Counted from the first letter of the stretch, positions 8,033 through 16,376 are shown. The stretch is 64,000 bases of DNA from Neohoeflea coraliihabitans (GCF_019334345.1 NZ_JAHWQX010000001.1:186001-250000), one strand, 5' to 3'. Translations and numbers: made by a program. Notes: a model not told the origin generated them from the letters alone.

Positions 8033-9254
8033 GGTTGTAAATCCCATCAAGTGCAGTTTTCGTGTCGCCGCTGACCAGAGCCTCGTACAAGCCCGGATCA
8101 GTGGCACCTTCGGTGCCGAATAGCAGAACTCGCGAGTCCGCGCCCAGCCCCAGTTTTTCGCGCAGCGTTGCGTCCGACAATGCCGTCTGCAGGCCGGCGA
8201 GGCCCGCTCCGCCGGATTCGCCGATCACCAGCGCCGGGTCGCCGCCGACCGGATCCGCCAGCACCCGCATCGCCTTGATCGCGGAACCATCGCCGATGGT
8301 CAGGTAATCATCGGCGGTCTTTTCGAGAATCTGCCAGGCGACAAGCGAAGGCTCGTAGCATTCGAGCATCGCCATGACCGTCGGCTGCTCCGCCGCCATT
8401 GCCACCAATTGACCGGCCGTGGCGCTGCGCTGCAGGCAGTTGGCCCGGTCCGGTTCGACGACGATGATGCGTGGACCGTTCTCGCCGAGCCGGTCGTGGA
8501 AATAGCCCGCGACGACCGCCGCCAGACCGCCGACGCCGCCCTGCACGAAGACATGGGTATAGGGCGCGCTGGCCTGCTGGAAGATTTCCTCGAGCATCAG
8601 CGTGTAACCCTGCATCACCAGGCCGGGAATTTCCTCATAGCCAGGCCAGGAGAAGTCCGACACCGTCGTCCAGCCTTCCTTGGCGGCGGTTTCCGTAGCT
8701 TCGGCAACCGACTGGTCGTAATTGCCGGCGGTTCTGCGAATCTCGGCGCCGAACTGCGCGATGGCACGCTCGCGGCCCCTGCTGACACCGCGATGCAGGA
8801 AGATGACGCATCGGCAGCCGAACTTCTGTGCCCCGGCAGCCACCGAGCGGCCGTGATTGCCATCCGTGGCGCAGGCCACCGTCATTTGCGCCGCGACCGC
8901 CTTGCTCTCGTCGCTGAGCATTTCCGCCGGTTCGACCTTGCGGCCAAGGCGTGCCTCGAGAAAACGGTGCACCAACCGCGCCACCGCGTAGGACCCGCCA
9001 AGCGCCTTGAAGCTGAACAGCCCGTAGCGCTGGCCCTCGTCCTTGAGATCCAGGCTGGCGACGCCGAGCGAGGCGGCAAGACCGGGCAGGCAGACGAGCG
9101 GCGTCGCCTCGTAATCGGGAAAGGCATCGAGATATTCGCGCACGATGGCCGGCGCCTGCTGCCCGGCGATTTCCGCTTCCGCGGCCGACAGCGCCGAACC
9201 CTTGTGTGCCGACGAATTGGCAACCAGGGTGCCTTGTGAGGGTGGTAACGTCAT
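8025..9254 (-). CDS. dpaL: Diaminopropionate ammonia-lyase-like PLP enzyme
   Basis: The 409-residue protein matches the diaminopropionate ammonia-lyase family (YgeX/DpaL), which converts 2,3-diaminopropionate to pyruvate and two ammonia. Visible signatures are FSFKALGGSYAVARL with the PLP lysine (Lys83), ATDGNHGRSVAAGA with the aspartate that acts as the second base in the E. coli enzyme, and the glycine-rich loop QGGVGGLAAV. The start ATG at 9254 has AGGA upstream. It follows the GntR gene by 136 bp and overlaps the next PLP-enzyme gene by eight bases. Threonine dehydratase is the nearest alternative, but the TDGNHG motif and overall layout favour DpaL. Substrate specificity in this cluster may differ. 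Confidence 0.8.
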   Translation of the reverse strand: MTLPPSQGTLVANSSAHKGSALSAAEAEIAGQQAPAIVREYLDAFPDYEATPLVCLPGLAASLGVASLDLKDEGQRYGLFSFKALGGSYAVARLVHRFLEARLGRKVEPAEMLSDESKAVAAQMTVACATDGNHGRSVAAGAQKFGCRCVIFLHRGVSRGRERAIAQFGAEIRRTAGNYDQSVAEATETAAKEGWTTVSDFSWPGYEEIPGLVMQGYTLMLEEIFQQASAPYTHVFVQGGVGGLAAVVAGYFHDRLGENGPRIIVVEPDRANCLQRSATAGQLVAMAAEQPTVMAMLECYEPSLVAWQILEKTADDYLTIGDGSAIKAMRVLADPVGGDPALVIGESGGAGLAGLQTALSDATLREKLGLGADSRVLLFGTEGATDPGLYEALVSGDTKTALDGIYNHA

Positions 9255-9390
9255 CGATCTCTGTCCTTTGCGCAAAGGTCTCCCCGCCGCCCGGCCGCGG
9301 CGGCAGGGCTTCAGAAAGGCGTTGGCAGATGCCGGAGCAAACCGGCGGTGGTTCAGCTTGGGTTGGGCGCGATCCGCCAGGGTCAGGACC

Positions 9391-10059
9391 CTAGTCCCGG
9401 TTTTTCACTTCCAGCGCGATCAGCACGTCCGTTGCTGACCCCGCAAGCAGATCGACATGCTCACGCATCAACTGGTGGGCGGTTTCGCCCTCCCCTTCCT
9501 CGATCGCCTCGACAATGCGGTAATGCTCTTGCACCGAGCGTTCCATGCGCCGCGGCTGGAAGGTGATGTGCCGGCGATAGACATTCAGCCGCTTTTCAAG
9601 TTTCTCGCATTCCTCCAGCAGAAACTGGCTTTGAGCTCCCTTGTCGATAAAGGCGTGAAACTGTGTATTGGCCGCATAGAATCCATCCGCATCATCCGCC
9701 TCGGCACGCTGGTTGCAAATATCGTTGAGGCCGCGCAGCGTCTTCAGCTCGGAGCGGTTGAGGCGTCGGGCGCACAGCCGTGCCGCCAGACCGTTGAGTT
9801 CAGCAAGCACCTGGAACATCTCGACCAGTTCCGCGGTCGTCAACGTGCGAACAGCCGCGCCCTGGTTGCGCCGGATCTCGACCAGACCACTTGAAGCCAG
9901 ATGCCGCAGCGCTTCACGCACCGGCGTGCGCGACACTTCGAAACGGCGCGCCAGCGCCTGTTCATCCAGTCTGTCGCCCGGCTTGAGCTGCCCGACCAGG
10001 ATATCGTCCTCGAGTATCCGGATCAGATTTGCTGCCGATGCTCCCTGTTCACTCCCCAC
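9391..10059 (-). CDS. GntR-family regulator, FCD (FadR-like) subgroup
   Basis: The 222-residue protein has a GntR winged helix at residues 12-75 (PGDRLDEQALARRFEVSRTPVREALRHLASSGLV) and an all-helical FCD ligand domain with conserved histidines and aspartate (QFHAFID, EHYRIVEAI, MREHVDLL). The start is GTG at 10059, chosen because a strong GAGGTGG site sits six bases upstream; more upstream codons lack one. The gene lies inside the operon, between the cupin and dpaL genes. FCD regulators usually bind a carboxylate ligand, often with a metal, and repress a catabolic operon. The twin ATGTNNACAAT palindromes in the 12974/13109 divergent promoter are the likely operators. Confidence 0.9.
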   Translation of the reverse strand: MGSEQGASAANLIRILEDDILVGQLKPGDRLDEQALARRFEVSRTPVREALRHLASSGLVEIRRNQGAAVRTLTTAELVEMFQVLAELNGLAARLCARRLNRSELKTLRGLNDICNQRAEADDADGFYAANTQFHAFIDKGAQSQFLLEECEKLEKRLNVYRRHITFQPRRMERSVQEHYRIVEAIEEGEGETAHQLMREHVDLLAGSATDVLIALEVKNRD

Positions 10060-10102
10060 CGAAAGCCACCTCCCGCTTGATGCCGCACTTTCACGTCCCA
10101 GA

Positions 10103-10132
10103 CAGATGCAACGCGCGACTTGCAGATGCAAG
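10103..10132. repeat. Direct repeat CAGATGCAA with a CTTGCA/TGCAAG palindrome
   Basis: CAGATGCAA occurs at 10103-10111 and 10123-10131, a 20-bp period (two helical turns). The second copy is part of the perfect inverted repeat CTTGCA-GA-TGCAAG (10119-10132). It lies between the cupin stop and the GntR start. The core ATGCAA equals the half-site of the LysR box near 5601, so it may be a further LysR target or a processing hairpin. Confidence 0.4.
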
Positions 10133-10150
10133 AGTGGACGCTGCCCGGTC

Positions 10151-10489
10151 CTATTGCACGACCGTTATAACCAGGGAAACGCACTCTTCCTCTTGCTCAT
10201 TGATCGTGTAATGCGGGTCCTTCGGCTCGAACAGCACCGCTTCGCCGGCCTGCAGCGTGAACCGCTCATTGCCGGTATCGAACGTCAGGGCGCCGCTGAG
10301 TACATAGAACACCTGCGACCAGTCGTCATGATGATGCAGCTCGCCACCGCCGCCCTTCGGCGCCTTGGAAACCTGCACGCTGAAATTGCTGCCAGCAAAA
10401 GGCACGATATCGAGCACATTGAGGCCGCCGAAATGGTTTGGCGGGGTGATCCCGGTCTTGTCACCGTCTTTCCAGATCTTCACCTGCAT
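10151..10489 (-). CDS. Small cupin-domain protein
   Basis: This 112-residue protein is a single cupin barrel. Motif 1 is visible as GGGELHHHDDWSQVFYVLSG, carrying the metal-binding histidines, and motif 2 as LQAGEAVLFEPKDPHYTI with its own histidine. GGAG precedes the start at 10489. Single-domain cupins of this size may be metal-dependent isomerases, decarboxylases or dioxygenases, or simple ligand sensors; sequence alone does not decide. It sits 34 bp after the ThDP enzyme stop and 91 bp before the GntR start within the catabolic operon, so it probably works on an intermediate of that pathway. Confidence 0.85.
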   Translation of the reverse strand: MQVKIWKDGDKTGITPPNHFGGLNVLDIVPFAGSNFSVQVSKAPKGGGGELHHHDDWSQVFYVLSGALTFDTGNERFTLQAGEAVLFEPKDPHYTINEQEEECVSLVITVVQ

Positions 10490-10523
10490 TCTCCGAGTTT
10501 GGTTGCGCTTGTTTCGGTTGAAC

Positions 10524-12182
10524 CTACGAAATATAGGCCATGTAAGGGCTGATCACGCTGCGGACCGGCACCTGGATGATCGCCGGCTTGCCGGACTTGA
10601 TGGCTTCCTGCACCGCGTCTGAAATCTCTTCCGGCGAACGCGCCAGATAGCCTTTTCCGCCCAGACCCTCGGCGACTTTCGCCCAGTCGCGGCGCGGCAG
10701 ATCCATCTCATAGGTCTTGCCGAAGCTCTGCTCCTGCGGCAGGGCGATGGCTCCCCACAGTTCATCGTCGAGCACGACGACGATGAAGGCGTGGCCATAG
10801 CGTTCGGCGGTATCGAGTTCCGTGACGTGATATCCGACCCCGCCATCGCCGACAAAGACGATCACCGGCACATCCGGGTCGGCAAATGCAGCCCCCGCGC
10901 CGTAAGGCACTTCGGCGCCCAGCGTTCCGGACTGGCCCGCCCTGAGATAGCGCCCCGGCGCCTTGATCTGCAGCCGCGCATCGGCCCAGAAATCGATATT
11001 GCCATGCGAGGTGACGAAGATGGTCTCATCCGGGGCCGCGCCCGAGACCGCATCGACAGCTGCGACCGGATGCAGGCCCTTATCATTGCCCTCGCCAAGC
11101 TGGCTCTCGCGCTCGGCCTGCCAGGCAGCAACCACCTTCTCCACCCAGCTCTTGTCAACCGGCATTGGATCGAGGTCGGCAAGCTGCTCGACAAAGGATG
11201 ACGGAGCCGCCGCGATTGCCACATCCGCCTTGCGGTTGCGATGCAGGAGTTCCGGGTCGGAGGCGACCTGGATGACCTTCACCCCCTCGCCCAGCTTGTC
11301 GCCAAATTCGAGATCGAACTCGAAATGATGACCGAGAACGAGGACGCAGTCGCTGTCCTTCAGAGCCTGCCGCAGGGTCGCATTGCACGGCGCATAGCCG
11401 GGCCCGGCGCACTGCGCATGCCGCTCGTCGATGATGCCGCGCGCCAGCCGCAGGGGCGCAAAGGGCAGACCGTGCTTTTCCACCGCCTCCTGCAGGCGTT
11501 CGCTTCGATCGTAAAAGGCCTCGTCGCCGATCAGCACCAGCGGCCGCTTGGCCCCAGACAGCAATGACTTCGCCTGCTGCCAGTCGCCGCCGTCCAGTCC
11601 GGCCCGGCCCGGCATCACCGGGGCCTTGTCGGACAGCGCCTCGGGCTTTTGCAGCGGCGCATGCAGCACATCGGTCGGCACTTCGATGAACACCGGACCC
11701 GGACGGCCCGCCCACATCTTGCGCCAGGCGATATCGAGATATTCCTGCAGCCGGTCGGGATCGGTGCAGCGCGCCGCCCATTTGGTCACGGCCCGCATGG
11801 CCGGTAGCGTTTCAAACGACATGCCGGCGCCGCGCTCGGACACCGCCGTGCCCGACTGGGCGCCGACGATCAGCAGCGGCGTGCCGCCCAGATTGGACAC
11901 GAGCGCCGGGGTGATCGCATTGGTCACGCCCGGTCCGAGCGTTACAACCAGGGCCGCCGGTCGACCGGTCACCCGGCCCGCCGCCTCGGCCATGTAGCCT
12001 GCCGCCGCCTCGTGGCGCGTATGCACCAGCTGCACGCCCTGCGCCGCACAGGCCTGATAGATCGAATTGATGGGGCCGCCGGAAACCGAATAGACGTGCC
12101 GGATGCCGGCATTCTTGAACCAGCTTATGATCGCGGAGCCGCCATCGGCAGTCCTGGTCATCGTCGAATCAATCTTGGTCAT
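10524..12182 (-). CDS. Thiamine diphosphate-dependent enzyme (acetolactate synthase-like)
   Basis: The 552-residue protein has the three-domain layout of acetolactate synthase/decarboxylase enzymes. The N-terminal pyrimidine domain has the cofactor-activating glutamate in RHEAAAGYMAEAAGR (Glu58), a central domain spans about 190-330, and the C-terminal diphosphate domain has VGDGGVGYHVTELDTAERY, where GDGG (445-448) begins the ThDP-Mg motif. No small regulatory subunit is adjacent and the true acetolactate synthase genes are at 33-35 kb, so this is a catabolic 2-oxoacid decarboxylase, carboligase or related lyase. It starts three bases after the SDR stop. A decarboxylase giving an aldehyde would explain the divergent aldehyde dehydrogenase; this is inference. 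Confidence 0.85.
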   Translation of the reverse strand: MTKIDSTMTRTADGGSAIISWFKNAGIRHVYSVSGGPINSIYQACAAQGVQLVHTRHEAAAGYMAEAAGRVTGRPAALVVTLGPGVTNAITPALVSNLGGTPLLIVGAQSGTAVSERGAGMSFETLPAMRAVTKWAARCTDPDRLQEYLDIAWRKMWAGRPGPVFIEVPTDVLHAPLQKPEALSDKAPVMPGRAGLDGGDWQQAKSLLSGAKRPLVLIGDEAFYDRSERLQEAVEKHGLPFAPLRLARGIIDERHAQCAGPGYAPCNATLRQALKDSDCVLVLGHHFEFDLEFGDKLGEGVKVIQVASDPELLHRNRKADVAIAAAPSSFVEQLADLDPMPVDKSWVEKVVAAWQAERESQLGEGNDKGLHPVAAVDAVSGAAPDETIFVTSHGNIDFWADARLQIKAPGRYLRAGQSGTLGAEVPYGAGAAFADPDVPVIVFVGDGGVGYHVTELDTAERYGHAFIVVVLDDELWGAIALPQEQSFGKTYEMDLPRRDWAKVAEGLGGKGYLARSPEEISDAVQEAIKSGKPAIIQVPVRSVISPYMAYIS

Positions 12183-12185
12183 GTG

Positions 12186-12974
12186 TCAGTAAGCCCTTGA
12201 TTTGCCGCCATCGAGCGCGATGGCTGTGCCGGTGATGAAGCCGCCGCGTTCGGAGCTGAGCATGGCGACCATGGCTCCGAAATCGGACGGGTCGCCAAAT
12301 TTCTGCGCCGGCACCTCATTCAGCCACAGCGCCTCCGCATCGGCGCGGCTGAGATTGTCCCGCTCCATTGATGACGTGACGAGATATTCCATGCGATCGG
12401 TCGCGAACGGTCCCGGGCACAGGCAATTGACCATGATGCCCTCATGCGCGAACTCGATCGACAGCGACTTGGCCATGCCGACCATCGCCAGCCGGATGGA
12501 ATCCGACAACACCATGTTCGGCTGCACGATCTTCACGCCGACCGTGGTGACGAAAAGGATGCGGCCCCATTTCTGCTGACGCATGTGCGGCAAGACCAGA
12601 TGGCACAGGTCGACCACCGGCAGCAGGCTCTCGTTCAGCGCCAGTTCCCAGTCCTTGCGCTCGATATCGAGAAACGGCCCCGAAGCCGGCCCGCCCGTGT
12701 TGGCGACAAAGATATCAATGCCGCCCAGGTGCTCGACAGCTTCCGCCACGCCGGCAGCAAGCGTATCGCGTTCCGACAGATCGATGCGCACCGCAACCGC
12801 CTTGCCGGCACCGGCTTCGCGCAGCGCGTCGAGCAATTCCGACATTTTTGAAAGATCGCGCCCGGCGACTGCAATGTCAGCCCCTTCCGCGGCCAAAGCC
12901 AGGGCCGACGCACGTCCCAATCCGCGTGATCCCGCGGTCACCAGAACACGTTTGCCCTTCAAGCCAAGGTCCAT
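12186..12974 (-). CDS. Atypical short-chain dehydrogenase/reductase lacking the canonical Tyr-Lys pair
   Basis: The 262-residue protein has the SDR nucleotide-binding motif VTAGSRGLGRA (about 12-22), the structural NTGG element and a C-terminal TAIALDGG end, so the Rossmann fold is clear. In the catalytic segment, aligned on the following GMAKSL element, the usual YxxxK is replaced by SDSIR (serine for tyrosine, arginine for lysine). This substitution is seen in a divergent SDR subgroup and may mean a changed mechanism or a non-redox role. The ATG at 12974 is supported by GGAG seven to ten bases upstream. It is the first gene of the operon that continues with the ThDP enzyme. Confidence 0.85.
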   Translation of the reverse strand: MDLGLKGKRVLVTAGSRGLGRASALALAAEGADIAVAGRDLSKMSELLDALREAGAGKAVAVRIDLSERDTLAAGVAEAVEHLGGIDIFVANTGGPASGPFLDIERKDWELALNESLLPVVDLCHLVLPHMRQQKWGRILFVTTVGVKIVQPNMVLSDSIRLAMVGMAKSLSIEFAHEGIMVNCLCPGPFATDRMEYLVTSSMERDNLSRADAEALWLNEVPAQKFGDPSDFGAMVAMLSSERGGFITGTAIALDGGKSRAY

Positions 12975-13031
12975 TTCGCTCCTCCATTTACTTTCGAGAT
13001 CGCTACCAGACCGCACACAACCTGTCAATTT

Positions 13032-13063
13032 ATGTCGACAATATTTTTTTATATGTATACAAT
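13032..13063. promoter_or_regulatory. Twin palindromic operators, probably for the GntR/FCD regulator
   Basis: ATGTCGACAAT (13032-13042) and ATGTATACAAT (13053-13063) are two copies of ATGTNNACAAT, each with a perfect eight-base palindrome (TGTCGACA, TGTATACA), 21 bp apart. They occupy the AT-rich divergent promoter between the SDR operon and the aldehyde dehydrogenase gene. TGT-N2-ACA palindromes are typical of GntR/FCD repressors, and such a regulator is encoded in the operon. Confidence 0.65.
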
Positions 13064-13108
13064 GCTGGACGTAAACCGAATGAAGAACACCAAGCAGGAG
13101 CCAATTTC

Positions 13109-14560
13109 ATGGGCATCACCACGATCCCCCTGGTCATCGGAGGCCAGACACTCTCGGAGGGGTCCGAGGGCGTCGGAGAATCGATCAATCCGGCCACCGG
13201 CGCGGTGCTGGCAAACTATGCCAAAGCCGGCGAGCGCGAGGTGAATGCCGCCGTCAGCGCAGCGCGTCAAGCATTCGATACGGGACCCTGGGGCCGCATG
13301 CGCCCGCATGAGCGTGGCCGCATCCTGCACCGCATCGGCGAGTTGATGCTCGAGCGCCGCGACGAGATTGCCCGGCTGGAAAGCCAGGACAGCGGCAAGC
13401 CGATGCGCGATGCCTACTGGGAGGTCGATTGTTCCGCCCGTTTCTTTGAGTACTATGCCGGCGCCGCCGACAAATTGCACGGCACATCGATCCCGATCGG
13501 CCCCGGCTGGACCGACTGGACGGTGCAGGAGGGCATCGGCGTCAGTCTGCACATCATTCCCTGGAACTACCCGTTCCAGCTGATTGCGCGCGGTGTCGCT
13601 CCCGCCCTTGCCGCAGGATGCTCGGTGATCATCAAGCCGGCCAGCGAAACGCCGGTCACCGCCTATGAGTTTGTCAAGATCTGTCAGGAAGCCGGTCTGC
13701 CGGATGGCCAGGTCAATCTCGTCAACGGACGCGGCTCGACGGTCGGCGACATGCTGGCGCGCCACCCCGGCGTCGATCAGATCACCTTCACCGGCTCCGT
13801 GCCCACCGGCCGCCGCGTTCAGGAGGCCGCTGCCTCGCACGCCATCCCGACCAATATGGAACTGGGCGGAAAATCGCCGCAGATCCTGTTCTCCGATGCC
13901 GACATGGACAGCGCCATTCCGATCGTCGCCGGTGGCGTCTTTTTGCATTGCGGCCAGGTCTGTAACGCAGGCACCCGTCTGCTGGTCGAACGCTCGAGCC
14001 ATGATGCGGTGGTCGACAAGCTGCACGCCCACATCAAGAACATGCAGCTTGGCGCCGGCATTGATGACCCGGACATGGGACCGCTGGTCAGCAAGGCGCA
14101 CAAGGAGGATGTGACGGGTTACTATGAAGTGGCCGGACAGGACGGCGAGTTGCTTCTCGGCGCCGAACTGCCGACCGATCCGTCGCTCTCCGATGGCGCT
14201 TTCGTCCGTCCGGCTTTGGTGGTCGGTGCCAGCAACGAGACGCGCATCGCCCGCGAGGAGATTTTCGGCCCGATCCTGACGGTGATCCCGTTTGATACGG
14301 CGGAAGAAGCAGCGCAGATCGCCAACGACTCGCCCTTCGGGCTGGTGGCCGGCGTGCATACCACCAATCTCGACAAGGCGATGAACATGAGCCAGCAGCT
14401 GCGCGTTGGCCAGGTGTGGATCAACTCGTTCGGTGTCGGGCTCGACGTCGAGTTTCCCTTCGGCGGCTACAAGCTCTCCGGCTTCGGCCGCGAAAAGGGG
14501 CTCGAGGCCATCGGCGCCTATCAGCAGACCAAGAATGTCTGCATCCGCCACACCCGGTAA
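13109..14560 (+). CDS. NAD(P)-dependent aldehyde dehydrogenase (betaine-aldehyde dehydrogenase-like)
   Basis: The 483-residue protein has the full aldehyde dehydrogenase pattern: PWNYP (151-155), the cofactor-binding FTGSVPTG, the general base in MELGGKSP (Glu251) and the nucleophile in HCGQVCNAGTRL (Cys285), ending with a standard oligomerisation tail. It oxidises an aldehyde to the acid with NAD(P)+. The ATG at 13109 has AGGAG eight bases upstream; the frame is open further left but overlaps the divergent operon. It is transcribed opposite to the SDR-ThDP operon from a shared promoter with twin operators, so it is almost certainly co-regulated and may remove the aldehyde produced by that pathway. 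Confidence 0.92.
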   Translation: MGITTIPLVIGGQTLSEGSEGVGESINPATGAVLANYAKAGEREVNAAVSAARQAFDTGPWGRMRPHERGRILHRIGELMLERRDEIARLESQDSGKPMRDAYWEVDCSARFFEYYAGAADKLHGTSIPIGPGWTDWTVQEGIGVSLHIIPWNYPFQLIARGVAPALAAGCSVIIKPASETPVTAYEFVKICQEAGLPDGQVNLVNGRGSTVGDMLARHPGVDQITFTGSVPTGRRVQEAAASHAIPTNMELGGKSPQILFSDADMDSAIPIVAGGVFLHCGQVCNAGTRLLVERSSHDAVVDKLHAHIKNMQLGAGIDDPDMGPLVSKAHKEDVTGYYEVAGQDGELLLGAELPTDPSLSDGAFVRPALVVGASNETRIAREEIFGPILTVIPFDTAEEAAQIANDSPFGLVAGVHTTNLDKAMNMSQQLRVGQVWINSFGVGLDVEFPFGGYKLSGFGREKGLEAIGAYQQTKNVCIRHTR

Positions 14561-14797
14561 GAGGGCCGGCAAGACCCTGCGTCGCGGGAGAGGCGGGACC
14601 GCCCCTCGCGGCGCCTATCAGATGACCGGTGGCCGGCGGCGCGCATTGCCGGCGGCCATTGGCCCCGACACGGATGACCCGCAACCTGTGCGGTAAGCAT
14701 TGAATCCAAACGAGAGCTCCGGCAGATTCGTCTGGTCCATGAGCTTTGATGCGAGTGTCGCCTTGTCGCGCGGCTTCGCTGCCACGGAGAACCTCGC

Positions 14798-16117
14798 ATG
14801 CTGGCCATTCTTCACAACCGCACCTACCGGCACCTGTTTTCGGCGCAGATCATCGCACTCATCGGCACCGGTCTCGCCACCGTCGCCCTCGGCCTGCTGG
14901 CCTTCGAACTGGCCGGCAACGAGGCCGGCGTGGTTCTCGGAACGGCACTCGCCATCAAGATGATCGCCTATGTCGGCGTCGCCCCCATCGCCTCCGCCTT
15001 TGCCGAAAGCATTCCGCGCCGCGCCATGCTCGTCTCGCTGGATCTCGTGCGCGCCGCGATTGCCGCCTGCCTGCCCTTCGTCACCGAAATCTGGCAGATC
15101 TACGTCCTGATCTTCCTGCTGCAATCGGCCTCCGCCGGATTTACCCCCACCTTCCAGGCGACGATCCCCGACGTGCTGCCCGATGAGCGCGACTATACCC
15201 GCGCCCTGTCGCTCTCGCGCCTCGCCTATGATCTCGAAAGCCTGGTCAGTCCCCTGCTCGCGGCCGCGCTGATCACCATCGTCTCGTTCAACAGCCTGTT
15301 TGCTGGAACGGCGATCGGCTTTCTCGCCTCCGCCCTGCTGGTTCTGTCCGTGCGCCTGCCCAGCCCGACACCCGAGGAGCCGCGCGGCATCTATGATCGC
15401 ATCACGCGCGGCATCCGCATATATCTGTCGACCCCGCGCCTGCGCGGCCTGCTGGCGATCAATCTGGCGGCGGCGGCAGCCGGTGCCATGGTTATTGTCA
15501 ACACCGTGGTGGTCGTCCAGGGCGCCTTCGCGCTCGGCCAGCAGGAAACCGCCCTGGCGCTCGCCGCCTTTGGCGGCGGTTCGATGCTCGCCGCCTTTGC
15601 CCTGCCATCGCTGCTCGATCGTCTACCGGAGCGGCCCCTGATGATCGGTGCCGCAGCCGCAGCGGCCCTCGGCATGGCCATCGGCAGCCTGATCAGCACA
15701 TTCGCTGTCCTGCTTGTCCTATGGGCCGTGGTTGGCGCCGCCTATTCCGCGGCGCTGACCCCGTCGGGACGGCTCCTGCGCCGCTCGGCGCATCCCGAGG
15801 ATCGGCCGGCTGTGTTTGCGGCGCAATTCGCGCTATCGCATGCGGGCTGGCTGATCACCTACCCGCTGGTCGGCTGGCTCGGCGCCACCGCCGGGCTCGA
15901 TACCGCCTTCCTCGCCATGGCGGCTCTCGGGGCCGTCGGCATTCTCGCCGCGCTGCGCTTCTGGCCGGCCGATGACAGCGAAGTCATCCCCCACACCCAC
16001 GACAATCTCGACCCGGATCATCCGCATCTCGCCGATGCCAGGCCGGGACGCGCGGGCTATCGCCACGCCCATGCCTATGTCATCGACTCCTATCACCCGA
16101 CCTGGCCGACGCAGTAG
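14798..16117 (+). CDS. MFS transporter with a histidine-rich C-terminal tail (NreB-like)
   Basis: The 439-residue protein has about ten to twelve membrane segments in residues 1-390 and the major-facilitator layout of exporters. Its last 45 residues form a soluble tail with repeated histidines (HTHDNLDPDHPHLAD, then YRHAHAY and SYHP). Nickel exporters of the NreB family end in a histidine-rich segment, so metal or metal-complex efflux is the best hypothesis. GGAG lies seven bases before the ATG. It follows the aldehyde dehydrogenase by 237 bp, in which I see GC-rich sequence but no gene or clear terminator, so co-transcription is possible but not shown. Confidence 0.8.
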   Translation: MLAILHNRTYRHLFSAQIIALIGTGLATVALGLLAFELAGNEAGVVLGTALAIKMIAYVGVAPIASAFAESIPRRAMLVSLDLVRAAIAACLPFVTEIWQIYVLIFLLQSASAGFTPTFQATIPDVLPDERDYTRALSLSRLAYDLESLVSPLLAAALITIVSFNSLFAGTAIGFLASALLVLSVRLPSPTPEEPRGIYDRITRGIRIYLSTPRLRGLLAINLAAAAAGAMVIVNTVVVVQGAFALGQQETALALAAFGGGSMLAAFALPSLLDRLPERPLMIGAAAAAALGMAIGSLISTFAVLLVLWAVVGAAYSAALTPSGRLLRRSAHPEDRPAVFAAQFALSHAGWLITYPLVGWLGATAGLDTAFLAMAALGAVGILAALRFWPADDSEVIPHTHDNLDPDHPHLADARPGRAGYRHAHAYVIDSYHPTWPTQ

Positions 16118-16290
16118 GTGCGGCAAAGCGGTAAGCAGCGCCGGCCGTGGTGATGATCAAGTCAGAGGCGGGAGGCTAATTGGACGATCGTGCGTTAACC
16201 CCTTTGAAGACAAGCACGCCTCAAGCCTCTTTTATCCGGCATCCAAGCTCATGGCGAGTTCAGAACGAGACATGAAGAAAATGTGTGTTT

Positions 16291-16301
16291 GGGGGGGGGG
16301 G
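16291..16301. repeat. Homopolymeric tract of eleven G
   Basis: An uninterrupted run of eleven G lies in the 259-bp gene-free stretch 16118-16376, at the border between normal GC-rich DNA and the AT-rich insertion. Such tracts slip during replication and also cause sequencing errors. No convincing coding frame surrounds it; the short frame that could be drawn through it shows no family features. Confidence 0.6.
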
Positions 16302-16376
16302 CGAACGAAGCGACCCGGCCAGGCTCATGCGCGTCAAGCTGTGCAGTTAGTTTGCGGTGACACAAAGTTTGCAAAG

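Noticed and set aside
13049-14572. 507-codon open frame antisense to the aldehyde dehydrogenase gene
   Set aside because: It shows no family motif, its composition is that of a GC-rich antisense shadow, and the plus-strand aldehyde dehydrogenase is unambiguous.
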